In this document: one piece after another, positions 42,048-50,936 of the stretch | Layout of the letters: each line of letters opens with the position of its first letter | How positions within the stretch are numbered: position 1 is the stretch's first letter | NCBI RefSeq assembly: GCF_013408555.1 | Contig: NZ_JACBZN010000001.1 | Location: 372,001 to 436,000, forward strand | From: Aeromicrobium tamlense | Lineage (GTDB): Bacteria; Actinomycetota; Actinomycetes; Propionibacteriales; Nocardioidaceae | DNA: 64,000 nucleotides | Reading direction: 5' to 3' | The notes under the pieces: model-generated | Told to the model about the DNA's origin: nothing | Databases searched by the model: none | What the model saw: the letters and a program-made list of their open reading frames with translations, nothing else | Made by a program: the position numbers and the translations under genes

Positions 42048-42599
42048 TCAGTCGTCGAGGAGTCCTGCCGCCCGCGCCACCTCGCGGTAGGCGCGCGCCA
42101 GGGACTCGACGGTCTCGTGGGCGTTGAGGCCGCTCGGGTTCGGCACCACCCAGACCTGGGCACCCGCGAGGTCGTCGGGCTGGCGCCCCGGCTTCGCGGC
42201 GCGGTGCCCGAACGCGGTGCGGTAGGACGTGATGCCCGCGACCGCCACCACCCGCGGTGCGCGCTCGCGCACGAGCGAGACCAGCCGCTCGCGGCCCTCG
42301 ACCAGCTCCGCGGGCTCCAGCTCGTCGGCGCGGGCGGAGGCGCGCGCGACGAGGTTGGTGATGCCGACGCCCCGCGCACGCAGCCGGTCGGCCGCCTCGG
42401 CAGGTTCGTCGGAGTTCACGAGCCCGGCCCGCACGAGCGCCGGGTAGAAGCGGTTCCCGCGCCGCGCGAAGTGCAGGCCCGTGGCCGCGCTGACGAGCCC
42501 CGGGTTGATGCCGACGAACAGCAGGCGCAGCTCGTCGGGCATCAGGTCCGGGATCGTGCTTCCGGCGAACGACGCCAGCTCGGCGCGGCTCCAGCCCAC
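42048..42599 (-). CDS. mug: G/U mismatch-specific DNA glycosylase
   Basis: A 183-residue uracil-DNA-glycosylase superfamily protein of the Mug/TDG type. The active-site motif FVGINPGL (catalytic Asn32) is near 28-35, followed by the FARRGNRFYPAL hydrophobic pocket and the DNA-intercalation loop VPNPSGLNAH. It removes uracil or thymine-derived lesions opposite guanine. GTG 42599 follows the stop of the ABM-domain gene by one base; third gene of the msrA operon. Confidence 0.92.
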   Translation of the reverse strand: MGWSRAELASFAGSTIPDLMPDELRLLFVGINPGLVSAATGLHFARRGNRFYPALVRAGLVNSDEPAEAADRLRARGVGITNLVARASARADELEPAELVEGRERLVSLVRERAPRVVAVAGITSYRTAFGHRAAKPGRQPDDLAGAQVWVVPNPSGLNAHETVESLARAYREVARAAGLLDD

Positions 42600-42600
42600 G

Positions 42601-42939
42601 TCAGCCCGCGAACCGGCCGAGGAGGTCGGCGTCCAGCTCGGCCTCGGTGACCTCGTGGTGGTCGACGTGGGCGTCCTTCTCGACGAGCAGGTCGTCGTCG
42701 CCGGGGTAGAAGACGGCGACGCCCGGGTCGTCGCCGGCGAAGCTCCGCACGTCGTCCATCGACTCCCACAGCGAGAGCGTGACGACCTCGACGAGGTCGC
42801 CGACGGGACGGCGCAGCACGAGGACGCCGAGGTTCCCGGGGGTCGCGCGATAGGCGCGCACCCCCGTGGCGCTCTGGTGCGCCAGGTAGGCCTCGACGTC
42901 CTCGGGGCGCACGGCGCCCCGCCAGCGACGGATGATCAC
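42601..42939 (-). CDS. ABM-like (antibiotic biosynthesis monooxygenase) domain protein
   Basis: A 112-residue ferredoxin-like alpha-beta barrel monomer. It has IIRRWRGAVRPEDVEAYLAHQ at the start, PGNLGVLVLRRPVGDLVEVVTLSLWESMDDVRSFAGDD in the middle, and a metal- or haem-like HVDHHEV near 93-99. Related proteins are small monooxygenases, haem-degrading enzymes or stress proteins. It lies four bases after msrA in the same operon. Confidence 0.7.
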   Translation of the reverse strand: MIIRRWRGAVRPEDVEAYLAHQSATGVRAYRATPGNLGVLVLRRPVGDLVEVVTLSLWESMDDVRSFAGDDPGVAVFYPGDDDLLVEKDAHVDHHEVTEAELDADLLGRFAG

Positions 42940-42943
42940 TGGT

Positions 42944-43579
42944 TCAGGCGTACGAGACGCCGGTGGCGTGCAGCGGGCAGTAGCCGTACGGGTTCTTCAC
43001 GAGGTACTGCTGGTGGCCCTCCTCGGCGTACCAGTAGTCCTCGAGCGGACGGATCTGCGTGGTGATCTGTCCGTACCCGTGGGCGGTCATCTGCTTCTGG
43101 TAGGCGTCGCGGGACGCCTCCGCCTCGGCCTGCTGCTCCGGCGTGGTCGTCAGCAGGATCGAGCGGTACTGCGAGCCGCGATCGTTGCCCTGGCGCATGC
43201 CCTGCGTGGGGTCGTGGTTCTCCCAGAACACCTTGAGCAGGTCGGCGTAGCTGGTGACCGAGGGGTCGAAGACCACCTTCACGACCTCGGCGTGACCGGT
43301 GCGTCCGGTGCACACCTCCTCGTAGGTGGGGTTGGGGGTGAGACCGCCGGCGTAGCCGACCGAGGTGGACCAGACGCCGGGCTGCTCCCAGAACGTCTTC
43401 TCCTCGCCCCAGAAGCAGCCGAGTCCGAAGACCGCGACGCCGAAGCCCTCGGGGCCGTCGGTCTCGATGGGGTTGCCCGTGACGAGGTGGCGGTCGCCGA
43501 CCTCGAAGGGGCGGGTGTCGCGGCCGGGCAGGGCCGTGTCGGCCGTGGGCAGCGTCTTCTTGTCGAATCCGAATCGCAT
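42944..43579 (-). CDS. msrA: Peptide methionine sulfoxide reductase A
   Basis: A 211-residue MsrA. The catalytic motif GCFWGEE has Cys55; GYAGG and [12 protein letters not shown] follow; the resolving Cys201 lies in GYCPLHATG near the C-terminus. It reduces methionine-S-sulfoxide in proteins. A strong AGGAGG site precedes ATG 43579. It heads an operon with an ABM-domain protein and Mug, suggesting an oxidative-damage theme. Confidence 0.97.
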   Translation of the reverse strand: MRFGFDKKTLPTADTALPGRDTRPFEVGDRHLVTGNPIETDGPEGFGVAVFGLGCFWGEEKTFWEQPGVWSTSVGYAGGLTPNPTYEEVCTGRTGHAEVVKVVFDPSVTSYADLLKVFWENHDPTQGMRQGNDRGSQYRSILLTTTPEQQAEAEASRDAYQKQMTAHGYGQITTQIRPLEDYWYAEEGHQQYLVKNPYGYCPLHATGVSYA

Positions 43580-43628
43580 GGGACCTCCTGTGTCGTCGTC
43601 AACACCGTGCGGCGTCGGAGTGTTCCCG

Positions 43629-43634
43629 TAGCCT
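43629..43634 (+). promoter_or_regulatory. -10 hexamer, leaderless permease gene
   Basis: TAGCCT with exactly 6 nt to GTG 43641. Confidence 0.55.
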
Positions 43635-43640
43635 CGATGC

Positions 43641-44777
43641 GTGAGCAACGAGACGCCGCGCGGTGCCGGGCGGTACGAGGTTCCCATCGGCATCGAGATC
43701 GCCGCAGCCTGGGCCTGGCGCATCGTCGTCATCGGCGCCGCGCTGTACGTCCTGGCACTGGGCCTGGGGCACTTCTCCGAGGTCACCATCCCCATCGCCG
43801 TCGCGATCCTGCTGGCCGCGCTGACGATCGGCGGCGTCGACTGGCTCGTGCGGCACCGGGTGCCCCGGCTCGTGGCCTCGCTCGCGGTCGTGCTGGGGCT
43901 GGTGCTCGCGCTGGTGGGCATGCTCGGCCTGGTCGGGCAGCAGCTCTCGACGCAGTTCGACGACCTGCGCGACAGCGTCGTCGAGGGCATCGCCCAGCTG
44001 CAGGACTGGGCGCGCACCGGGCCGCTCGGCCTCTCCGACCGGCAGCTGGCCGACTGGGTCGACCGGGTGCAGTCCGCGATCTCCTCCAGCGACTCGTCGG
44101 TGGTCAACCAGGCCACCGAGGTCGGCACCCAGATCGGCCACTTCGTCACCGGGTTCTTCATCGCTCTGTTCGCGCTGTTCTTCTTCCTCTACGAGGGCGG
44201 CCGCATCTGGTCGTGGGTGGTGGCGCTCTGGCCGCGCGCCGCGCAGCCGCGCGTGGCCTCCTCGGGCCGCGCGGCGTGGGGCTCGCTCACCGCGTTCGTC
44301 CGGGCCACGGTCCTCGTCGCGCTGGTCGACGCGATCGGCATCGCCGGCGTCGCGCTGATCCTGCAGGTCCCGCTCGCGGCGGCCATCGGCGTCCTGGTGT
44401 TCCTCGGCGCGTTCGTGCCCATCGTCGGTGCGCTCGTGTCGGGCATGGTCGCCGTCCTCGTGGCGCTCGTCGCCCAGGGACCGGTCACCGCACTGCTCAT
44501 GCTCGCGGGCGTGATCGCGGTCCAGCAGCTCGAGTCGCACGTCCTCCAGCCGTTCCTCATGGGCGCGATCGTCGCCCTGCACCCGCTGGCCATCCTGCTG
44601 GCGATCGCCACGGGCCTCGTCGTCGCCGGCGTGGTCGGCGCACTGCTCTCGGTGCCGTTCGCGGCCTGCCTCAACAGCGTGGTCCGGCACCTCGCGAACG
44701 GGGAGCCACCCGACACCGACGGGGTGCTGGGGGAGGAGTCCCGCGACCTCGGCGACCCACCGCCGGCCACGGCCTAG
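43641..44777 (+). CDS. AI-2E family (TqsA/PerM-like) permease
   Basis: A 378-residue membrane protein with about eight TM segments. Paired helices lie at 25-70, a long amphipathic region at 90-150, then [16 protein letters not shown] and [24 protein letters not shown] with the family motif PIVG. It ends [17 protein letters not shown]. Family members export autoinducer-2 or act as sodium/proton antiporters; the substrate is unknown. Leaderless. Confidence 0.92.
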   Translation: MSNETPRGAGRYEVPIGIEIAAAWAWRIVVIGAALYVLALGLGHFSEVTIPIAVAILLAALTIGGVDWLVRHRVPRLVASLAVVLGLVLALVGMLGLVGQQLSTQFDDLRDSVVEGIAQLQDWARTGPLGLSDRQLADWVDRVQSAISSSDSSVVNQATEVGTQIGHFVTGFFIALFALFFFLYEGGRIWSWVVALWPRAAQPRVASSGRAAWGSLTAFVRATVLVALVDAIGIAGVALILQVPLAAAIGVLVFLGAFVPIVGALVSGMVAVLVALVAQGPVTALLMLAGVIAVQQLESHVLQPFLMGAIVALHPLAILLAIATGLVVAGVVGALLSVPFAACLNSVVRHLANGEPPDTDGVLGEESRDLGDPPPATA

Positions 44778-44780
44778 GGT
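44775..44780 (+). promoter_or_regulatory. -10 hexamer, leaderless ilvA
   Basis: TAGGGT, overlapping the stop of the permease gene, with exactly 6 nt to GTG 44787; favours GTG 44787 over the overlapping GTG at 44785. Confidence 0.55.
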
Positions 44781-44786
44781 GGACGT

Positions 44787-45977
44787 GTGGATCTCGACGA
44801 TGCGCGCGCGGCGCGCGAGCTGCTCGACGGAGTCAGCGAGGTCACGCCGCTGACGCACTCCCGCTGGCTGCACGCCCTGACCGGGCGCGACGTCCGGTTC
44901 AAGTGCGAGAACCTGCAGCGCGCGGGGTCGTTCAAGATCCGCGGCGCCTACACCCGGATCGCCCGGCTGTCCGACGAGGAGCGCTCCCGCGGCGTCGTCG
45001 CAGCCAGCGCCGGCAACCACGCGCAGGGCGTCGCCCTCGCGGCGGCGCAGCTCGGCGCTGCCGCCACGATCTTCATGCCGCACGGCGCGGCCCTGCCCAA
45101 GGTCGCGGCCACGCGTGGCTACGGTGCCGACATCCGCTTCCACGGCTCGGGCGTCACCGAGGCGCTCGTCGCGGCCTCGGAGTTCGCCGAGCGGACCGGG
45201 GCCACCCTGATCCACCCGTTCGACCACCCCGACATCGTCGCGGGCCAGGCCACCGTGGGCCTCGAGATCATCGAGCAGCTGCCCGAGGTCGCCACGATCC
45301 TCGTGCCGCTCGGCGGTGGCGGGCTCGCGGCCGGCATCGGTCTGGTCAAGACCGAGCGCCCCGACGTCACGGTCGTCGGCGTGCAGGCCGAGGCCGCCGC
45401 GGCCTACCCCGACTCGCTCGCCGAGGGCATGCCCGTCGAGGCCGACCTCGGCGCCACGATGGCCGACGGCATCGCCGTGGCCCGCCCCGGCGAGGTGCCC
45501 TTCGGACTGATCCGCGACCACGTCGACGAGGTCGTCACGGTCTCCGAGGAGTCGATGAGCCAGGCGCTGATCGGCCTGCTCGAGCGGGCCAAGCTGCTCG
45601 TCGAGCCCGCCGGCGCGGTGGGCGTGGCGGCGCTGCTGGAGCACCCCGACCGGTTCGAGGGACCCATCGTGCCCGTGCTGTCCGGCGGCAACATCGACGC
45701 GCTGCTGCTGCTCGAGGTGATCCGCCACGGCCTCGCGTCCGGCGGCCGCTTCCTCATGTTCCGCGTGCGCATCTCCGACCGTCCCGGCGAGCTGATGCGT
45801 CTGCTCACCGCGCTGGCCGAGATGGACGTCAACATCCTCAACGTGCACCACGACCGCGGCTCCGAGGCCCTCGGCGTGCGCGAGGTCGAGGTCGCCCTGC
45901 AGGTCGCCACCCGCGGTCCCGAGCACCGCGCCGACGTCTGGCGCCGTCTCGTGGAGCTCGGCTACGACCCGATCTGA
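44787..45977 (+). CDS. ilvA: Threonine ammonia-lyase
   Basis: A 396-residue PLP enzyme with a C-terminal ACT-like domain. The PLP lysine motif RAGSFKIRGAYTRI is near 43-56, AASAGNHAQGVA near 71-82, and the glycine loop VPLGGGGLAAGIG near 173-185. The ACT domain is at about 325-396 (VRISDRPGELMRLLTALAEMDVNIL). A single ACT domain and this length are typical of catabolic or actinobacterial-type threonine dehydratases that make 2-oxobutanoate. A bidirectional terminator follows. Confidence 0.95.
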   Translation: MDLDDARAARELLDGVSEVTPLTHSRWLHALTGRDVRFKCENLQRAGSFKIRGAYTRIARLSDEERSRGVVAASAGNHAQGVALAAAQLGAAATIFMPHGAALPKVAATRGYGADIRFHGSGVTEALVAASEFAERTGATLIHPFDHPDIVAGQATVGLEIIEQLPEVATILVPLGGGGLAAGIGLVKTERPDVTVVGVQAEAAAAYPDSLAEGMPVEADLGATMADGIAVARPGEVPFGLIRDHVDEVVTVSEESMSQALIGLLERAKLLVEPAGAVGVAALLEHPDRFEGPIVPVLSGGNIDALLLLEVIRHGLASGGRFLMFRVRISDRPGELMRLLTALAEMDVNILNVHHDRGSEALGVREVEVALQVATRGPEHRADVWRRLVELGYDPI

Positions 45978-45989
45978 GCCCGCACGCAC

Positions 45990-46020
45990 GAGCGCCCGCC
46001 ACCGGAGGTGACGGGCGCTC
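45990..46020. terminator. Bidirectional terminator between ilvA and greA
   Basis: 14-nt arms GAGCGCCCGCCACC and GGTGACGGGCGCTC with one mismatch and loop GGA, midway between two convergent stops. The first arm shares the sequence GCCCGCCACC with the stem at 35111-35142. Confidence 0.85.
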
Positions 46021-46047
46021 GCAGCCACCGAGCGGTGGAACGCGGGA

Positions 46048-46545
46048 TCAGTAGGGCTTGGCCTCAAGGATCTCCACGGTGATCGTCTTGCCGTTCGGGG
46101 CCTCGTAGGAGACCGTGTCGCCGGCGAACTTGTCCACGATCGCCGAGCCGAGCGGCGAGGTGGGCGAGTAGATGTCCAGGTCGACGCTGGAGTCCAGGCT
46201 GAGCAGCTCGCGCGAGCCCAGCAGGAACGTCTCGGTCTCGGTGTCGCCCTGGAAGCGGATCGTGACCTTCATGCCCGCCTCGACCTTGCCGTCGTCGGCC
46301 GGCGCCTCGCCGACCTCGGCGCGGCGGAGGCGGTCCTCCAGCTGGCGGATCTGCGCATCGGTCTTGCCCTGCTCCTCGCGAGCGGCGTGGTACCCGCCGT
46401 TCTCGCGCAGGTCGCCCTCCTCGCGGGCGTTGGCGATCTTCTGCGTGATGTCGGGCAGGACCTCGTTCTTGAGGCGGTTGAGCTCGGCGACGAGTCGGTC
46501 GTAGGCCTCCTGGGTGACCCAGATGGTCTCGGTCTCAGTCGACAT
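46048..46545 (-). CDS. greA: Transcription elongation factor GreA
   Basis: A 165-residue GreA: N-terminal coiled coil with EEGDLRENGGYHAAREEQG (the acidic tip that enters the RNAP secondary channel), C-terminal FKBP-like domain with YSPTSPLGSAIVDKFAGDTVSYEAPNG. It stimulates transcript cleavage by backtracked RNA polymerase. ATG 46545 is chosen from the family length. Next to a DUF4307 gene and mca, the mycobacterial order. Confidence 0.98.
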   Translation of the reverse strand: MSTETETIWVTQEAYDRLVAELNRLKNEVLPDITQKIANAREEGDLRENGGYHAAREEQGKTDAQIRQLEDRLRRAEVGEAPADDGKVEAGMKVTIRFQGDTETETFLLGSRELLSLDSSVDLDIYSPTSPLGSAIVDKFAGDTVSYEAPNGKTITVEILEAKPY

Positions 46546-46609
46546 GGCGTGCTCCTCACTACGTACGACACCCCGGGACCTCCCGGGGTGAAATTCCGAG
46601 TCTACAGCA

Positions 46610-46993
46610 TCAGGCCGCGTCGCAGGAGTCCAAGACGGCCGTGACGGCACGGCGCTCGGTGCGGATCTCCGCGACCACCCGGGTCTGCGACTTCGATGAC
46701 GCCGGAACCTCGATCGTGCGCTCGCCGACGACGACCTTGTCCTGGCTCTGGGCGAAGACGCGGCACGTCAGCGCCACGGGCTCGTCGTAGAAGATCTCGA
46801 GATCGACCTTGGTGGTGCGGTCGTCGAGGACCTCGTAGGAGTGGACCCGGGCCTGGTGCGCCGGGACGTCGGACCACGAGGCCCAGGCCGCCCAGGCGAC
46901 GCCGATCGAGATGCCGATGGTGGCGACGACGGGCCACAGCCAGCGGGGGGTCGTGCGGCGGTGGCGTCCGTATCGCGCTTCCAGGTCGGTCAC
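46610..46993 (-). CDS. DUF4307 membrane protein
   Basis: A 127-residue single-pass protein: TM at about 19-38 (WLWPVVATIGISIGVAWAAW), then an extracytoplasmic beta-rich domain (HSYEVLDDRTTKVDLEIFY, TCRVFAQSQDKVVVGE) ending VLDSCDAA. This matches DUF4307, an actinobacterial family always found between greA and mca. Function unknown. Confidence 0.9.
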   Translation of the reverse strand: MTDLEARYGRHRRTTPRWLWPVVATIGISIGVAWAAWASWSDVPAHQARVHSYEVLDDRTTKVDLEIFYDEPVALTCRVFAQSQDKVVVGERTIEVPASSKSQTRVVAEIRTERRAVTAVLDSCDAA

Positions 46994-47031
46994 GACTACC
47001 AGTGTCTCAGGGGCGTGAAAGACTGGGGCAC

Positions 47032-47919
47032 GTGGTCGAGAACGCCGAAGCCGGCACCCTGCGTCTGATGCACGTGCACGCCCATCCCGACGACGAGTCG
47101 AGCAAGGGCGCCGCGTCCACCGCCAAGTACGTGGCCGAGGGGGTCGACGTCCACGTCGCCACCTGCACCGGTGGCGAGCGCGGGTCGATCCTCAACCCGG
47201 CGTTCGAGCACCCGGGGATCCTCGAGAACCCCGAGCTCATCGCCGAGATCCGCCGCGAGGAGATGGACAAGGCGCGCGAGATCCTGGGCATCACGCAGGA
47301 CTGGCTCGGCTTCGTCGACTCCGGCTGGCCCGAGGGCAACCCCAAGCCTCCGCTCGAGGAGGGCTGCTTCGCGCTCGTCCCGATCGAGGAGGCGGCCGCG
47401 CCGCTCGTGCGCCTGATCCGCTCGTTCCGCCCGCACGTGCTCACCACGTACGACGAGAACGGCGGCTACCCGCACCCCGACCACATCAAGTGCCACGAGG
47501 TCAGCGTCTACGCCTTCGAGGCCGCGGCCGACCCCGAGCGCTACCCCGACCTCGGCGAGGCGTGGCAGGTGCAGAAGCTCTACTACCACCACGGCTGGTC
47601 GCGGGCGCGCATCGAGGCGATCAACGCGGCGATGGAGCGTCACGGTCTCGAGTCGCCGTACAAGGACTGGCTCGAGACGCGCGAGATCGACCCCGAGCAC
47701 GAGAAGCGTCTCACCACGCGCGTGCCCTGCTCGGAGTACTTCGAGGTGCGCGACCGCGCGCTCATCGCGCACGCCACGCAGATCGACCCGAACGGGTTCT
47801 GGTTCGCCGTCCCGCGCGAGGTCCAGGCCGAGGCCTGGCCCACCGAGGACTACGAGCTCGTGAAGTCGTTCGTCGACACGCAGCTGCCCGAGGACGACCT
47901 CTTCGCCGGTCTGCGCTGA
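47032..47919 (+). CDS. mca: Mycothiol conjugate amidase
   Basis: A 295-residue zinc amidase of the LmbE/MshB family. HAHPDDES (zinc ligands) is at 16-23, CTGGERGS near 45-52, the third ligand HPDH near 147-150, and YYHHGWSRARIE near 180. It cleaves mycothiol-S-conjugates to glucosaminyl-inositol and an N-acetylcysteine adduct for export. GTG 47032 fits the family start. This gene is direct evidence that the host makes mycothiol. Confidence 0.97.
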   Translation: MVENAEAGTLRLMHVHAHPDDESSKGAASTAKYVAEGVDVHVATCTGGERGSILNPAFEHPGILENPELIAEIRREEMDKAREILGITQDWLGFVDSGWPEGNPKPPLEEGCFALVPIEEAAAPLVRLIRSFRPHVLTTYDENGGYPHPDHIKCHEVSVYAFEAAADPERYPDLGEAWQVQKLYYHHGWSRARIEAINAAMERHGLESPYKDWLETREIDPEHEKRLTTRVPCSEYFEVRDRALIAHATQIDPNGFWFAVPREVQAEAWPTEDYELVKSFVDTQLPEDDLFAGLR

Positions 47920-47920
47920 G

Positions 47921-49534
47921 TCAGCGGCGCAGGGCTCGGCGGGCCACGCCGCGCACGGGCTCGAGCACGCCGTCCACCCGGCTGTGGGCCAGGGCGGCGC
48001 GCGCCGCGTTCATGCCGGGCGCGCCGTGCACGCCGCCGCCGGGGTGGGCCGAGGCCGACCCGAGGTAGAGCCCGCGCACGGGCGTCTCCGACCGGCCGAG
48101 CCCCGGGATGGGACGGAAGAACAGCTCCTGCTGCAGCTGTGACGTGCCGCCGTTGATGGCGCCGCCCACGAGGTTGGCGTTGCGCGCCTCGAGCTCGCGC
48201 GGGCCCAGCACGCGCCGGGCGATCACGCGCGATCCGAAACCGGGCGCCAGCCGCTCGATCCGCGCCTGCATGCGGTCGGCGAAACGCTCGGCGTCGGCCG
48301 CGTCCCAGGTGCCGCGCACCGAGCCGTCGCCCGCGTCGGCCACCGTCTTCTGGGGAACGTGGGTGTAGGCCCAGACCGACTCGGTGCCGGCGGGGGAGCG
48401 GGTGGGGTCGGTCGTGCTCATCTGGCCGGCCAGCATGAAGGGGTGCGCGGGCACGTGTCCCGCGTGCACCTGCTGGAGCGCCACGTTCATCTCGAGCCGC
48501 GAGTCGGCGACGTGGAACGTGCCGGGGTCGTGCGGGGGCTGGCTCGCCCAGGGGATGGGGCCGTCGAGCGCCCAGTCCACCTTCACGGTGCCGGGGTCGA
48601 GACGGAAGCCCTGCATCCGCTCGTGGACCTTGGCGGGGACGTCCGACGGGGCGAGCAGGTCGCCGTAGAGCTGCGAGGCGATGACGTCGGCGACCACCGC
48701 GCGGCGGGCCTCGTGGCGCTCGCCGTCGGCGGTGCGGACGCCCACGGCGCGCCCGTCGACGACCTCGACGTGGGCGACCCGGGAGGAGGTCTCGATCTGG
48801 CCGCCCAGCGACTCGAGTCGGCTGGCCATCGCGCGGGTGAGCATCCCGGCGCCGCCCTCGGGGACGGGGAAGCCGACCGTCTGGCCGAGCATCGTCATCA
48901 TGAGGCCCATCAGGCCCGAGCCCGGCGCGTCGAGCGGGATGTCGGCGTGCCCGGCGTTGCCCGCGAGGAGCAGGCCGGGGGAGGAGCCCTTGAACCGGAC
49001 GTCGGCCAGGTCGACGACCGGACTGAGCAGTGTCTTGACGAAGTCGAGTCCGCCCACGCGTCGCAGCTTGGCGAGCGTCGCGACTCCGCCGCGCACCGGC
49101 GGGAAGGGCGTCAGCAGCGAGGTGATGAGAGCGTTGCCGATCTCGTCCCAGGCCGCGCAGAGCTCGAGCCACGCCTCGCCGTCTCCGGGCTGCTGCTCCT
49201 CCATGAGGGCGGCGGTGATGCGTCGATCGCGGTGCAGCATCGCCCACGAGCCGTCGGGCCTGGGGTGACCGAGCACGGCGGGAGCGTGGGTCCAGCGGAG
49301 CCCGTGCTCCTCCAGACGGAAGGCCTGGATCGTGCGCGAGGCGGCGGCCAGCGGGTAGAAGGTGCTGAACGTGTCGTGGACGAAGTCGGGGTGCACGGCA
49401 CGGTCGCTGCGCACGGCGCCACCGATCTCGGGCTGCTCCTCGAGGACCAGCACCGACCAGCCGGCGTCGATCAGGTGGTTCGCGGCGACGAGGCCGTTGG
49501 GGCCGGCGCCGATGACGATCGCGTCGTGTGTCAC
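47921..49534 (-). CDS. Phytoene-desaturase-like FAD oxidoreductase
   Basis: A 537-residue NAD(P)/FAD-dependent oxidoreductase. The dinucleotide motif AIVIGAGPNGLVAANHL is near 5-21 with the acidic end VLVLEEQPEIGGAV; VPEGGAGMLTRAMASRLESLGGQIETSSRV is in the middle and GLYLGSASAHPGGGVHGAPG at the C-terminus. This is the CrtI/PDS superfamily, in a group of conserved actinobacterial proteins of unknown substrate. An AAGGTGA site precedes GTG 49534. Convergent with mca, 1 nt between stops. Confidence 0.88.
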   Translation of the reverse strand: MTHDAIVIGAGPNGLVAANHLIDAGWSVLVLEEQPEIGGAVRSDRAVHPDFVHDTFSTFYPLAAASRTIQAFRLEEHGLRWTHAPAVLGHPRPDGSWAMLHRDRRITAALMEEQQPGDGEAWLELCAAWDEIGNALITSLLTPFPPVRGGVATLAKLRRVGGLDFVKTLLSPVVDLADVRFKGSSPGLLLAGNAGHADIPLDAPGSGLMGLMMTMLGQTVGFPVPEGGAGMLTRAMASRLESLGGQIETSSRVAHVEVVDGRAVGVRTADGERHEARRAVVADVIASQLYGDLLAPSDVPAKVHERMQGFRLDPGTVKVDWALDGPIPWASQPPHDPGTFHVADSRLEMNVALQQVHAGHVPAHPFMLAGQMSTTDPTRSPAGTESVWAYTHVPQKTVADAGDGSVRGTWDAADAERFADRMQARIERLAPGFGSRVIARRVLGPRELEARNANLVGGAINGGTSQLQQELFFRPIPGLGRSETPVRGLYLGSASAHPGGGVHGAPGMNAARAALAHSRVDGVLEPVRGVARRALRR

Positions 49535-49592
49535 GGGTGGATCACCTTCGGGCAGAGCATCGGGAGGTCGTCGACATCGTAGCCGCGGGGGC

Positions 49593-50039
49593 TCACGAGG
49601 TCGGGAGGTCGCGTCGCTCGGCGATGTAGGCGAGTCGTCGCAGCGTCTCGGAGTTCCGCCACTTGAGGGAGGGACCGCGGACGGGGCGGGGGATCAGGGT
49701 GGCCGGTCCGCTGGCGGGCTCCTCGGAGATGGTCACGAGGGTGCCGGCGCCCTGGGGGGCGAGGGTGATCACGACCTCGGCCGTGCCGGCGGGCCAGGCG
49801 CGGGCGAGCAGCTTGATGCGATGGCCGGGGTTGACCTCGAGCACGCTCGTGCTGTCGTCGATGAGGGCAGGCCAGACGCCGACGGAGTGGTGCAGCTTCG
49901 AGCCGACGATCGGCCACGACGGGTCGACGTCGCGCATGCGCGAGGCACCGACGACCCACAGCGGGTAGAGCCAGCCGTCGGACAGGACCTCCCACACGCG
50001 CTCGGGCGTGGTCTCGATGAGGCGAGTGTTCGTCGTCAT
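49593..50039 (-). CDS. SRPBCC (START-like) family protein
   Basis: A 148-residue helix-grip protein. RLIETTPERVWEVLSDGWLYPLWVVGASRM is the typical start of a polyketide-cyclase/CoxG-like SRPBCC domain, and the C-terminal helix LKWRNSETLRRLAYIAE is present. Probably binds a hydrophobic ligand. Directly downstream of nothing else; the phytoene-desaturase-like gene follows on the same strand after a 58-nt gap, so they may be co-expressed. Confidence 0.85.
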   Translation of the reverse strand: MTTNTRLIETTPERVWEVLSDGWLYPLWVVGASRMRDVDPSWPIVGSKLHHSVGVWPALIDDSTSVLEVNPGHRIKLLARAWPAGTAEVVITLAPQGAGTLVTISEEPASGPATLIPRPVRGPSLKWRNSETLRRLAYIAERRDLPTS

Positions 50040-50102
50040 GCCCGGGACGTACCCACGGCGGGCGCGGCCACACGTGCGCGCGGGCCGGTTGAGGTCGTCG
50101 CC

Positions 50103-50108
50103 TACGCT
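50103..50108 (+). promoter_or_regulatory. -10 hexamer for the small zinc-binding protein
   Basis: TACGCT, giving a leader of about 30 nt that contains the GAGGAACG ribosome site before ATG 50146. Confidence 0.35.
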
Positions 50109-50145
50109 GCGGTGGAACACCGATTCGACAGTGAGGAACGAGCAG

Positions 50146-50268
50146 ATGTGCTCTCCGGTCCCGTGCAGGCAGTGCGGCAAGACGACGTGGCGTGGATGTG
50201 GCGAGCACGTCGACCAGGTCAAGGCGGCCGTCCCGGCCGATCAGTGGTGCGGTCACGAGCAGGACTAG
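50146..50268 (+). CDS. 40-residue zinc-ribbon-like protein
   Basis: A tiny protein, MCSPVPCRQCGKTTWRGCGEH followed by 19 more residues including WCGH. The spaced Cys and His residues (CxxC ... CGxH ... CGH) suggest a metal-binding knuckle. A GAGGAACG ribosome site lies 6 nt before ATG and a -10 element further up. Small proteins of this type recur in actinobacteria without known function. It ends 9 nt before the next gene and just before that gene's own promoter. Confidence 0.75.
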   Translation: MCSPVPCRQCGKTTWRGCGEHVDQVKAAVPADQWCGHEQD

Positions 50269-50271
50269 GCT
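50266..50271 (+). promoter_or_regulatory. -10 hexamer overlapping the preceding stop
   Basis: TAGGCT, whose first three bases are the TAG stop of the 40-residue protein; exactly 6 nt to GTG 50278. Confidence 0.5.
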
Positions 50272-50277
50272 GATCCG

Positions 50278-50493
50278 GTGACCATGCTGGATTTCGCGGT
50301 GCTCGCGACGCAGGAGATCGACCCCGAGGGCAACCAGCCGATCGGCTGGCTGGCCGGCCTCTACACGCTGGCCCTGTTCATCGTGATCGGCCTGCTGCTG
50401 TGGTCGTTCACGAAGATGGCCAAGAAGGCGCGCCAGCCCTGGGAGGGCGAGGACACCGACACTCCCACCGACGAGGATCCGCCGAAGCCGTGA
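50278..50493 (+). CDS. Small single-pass membrane protein
   Basis: A 71-residue protein: N-terminal extracellular stretch (DPEGNQPIG), TM at about 24-44 (LAGLYTLALFIVIGLLLWSF), then a basic and acidic tail (KKARQPWEGEDTDTP). An equivalent gene lies after mca in mycobacteria. Function unknown; perhaps a small accessory subunit. GTG 50278 is set by the leaderless hexamer; ATG 50284 is an alternative. Its stop overlaps the ASCH gene start. Confidence 0.8.
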   Translation: MTMLDFAVLATQEIDPEGNQPIGWLAGLYTLALFIVIGLLLWSFTKMAKKARQPWEGEDTDTPTDEDPPKP

Positions 50494-50933
50494 CCGAGCT
50501 GCCCCGTCTCTGGCACGAGTTCGTCGAGGCGAACCCGCAGTTCGCCGACGAGGTCCCGGAGGTCGAGCCGTTCGGCGACACCCCCGAGATGGCCGACGAC
50601 CTGGCTCGGCTCGTGCTGGAGGGGACCAAGCGCGCCACCGCCTCGCCTGTCGAGGAGGGCGTGGCTCCCGAGGACGCCCACTGGGTGATGCTCGACGGTC
50701 GCGGTGAGGCCGTGGCCGTGCTGCACACGCACGAGATCCGCATCGGCCGCCTCGATTCCGTGGACGAGGCGTTCGCCTGGGACGAGGGCGAGGGCGACCG
50801 CACGCGCGACTGGTGGCTCGACGCCCACCGCGGCTTCTTCCGTCGCCGGCTTCCTCATGTGACCGACTTCGACGCGCTGCCCACTGTCTTCGAGCGGTTC
50901 ACCGTCGTCTGGCCCCCGACGCTCGCCGACTGA
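50490..50933 (+). CDS. ASCH-domain protein
   Basis: A 147-residue protein starting GTG in a GTGA overlap. Features of the ASCH (PUA-like, RNA-binding) fold are LVLEGTKRATAS with the GxKxxT motif, HWVMLDGRGEAVAVLHTHEIRIGRL, and the helical WDEGEGDRTRDWWLDAHRGFF. YqfB-like members hydrolyse N4-acetylcytidine; others act in RNA metabolism. Function here is not certain. Confidence 0.88.
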   Translation: MTELPRLWHEFVEANPQFADEVPEVEPFGDTPEMADDLARLVLEGTKRATASPVEEGVAPEDAHWVMLDGRGEAVAVLHTHEIRIGRLDSVDEAFAWDEGEGDRTRDWWLDAHRGFFRRRLPHVTDFDALPTVFERFTVVWPPTLAD

Positions 50934-50936
50934 CCC

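Noticed and set aside
42932..46054. A 1040-codon plus-strand frame across msrA, the permease and ilvA
   Set aside because: Crosses three well-supported genes in another frame, and its translation is Arg/Gly/Ala-rich low-complexity sequence.
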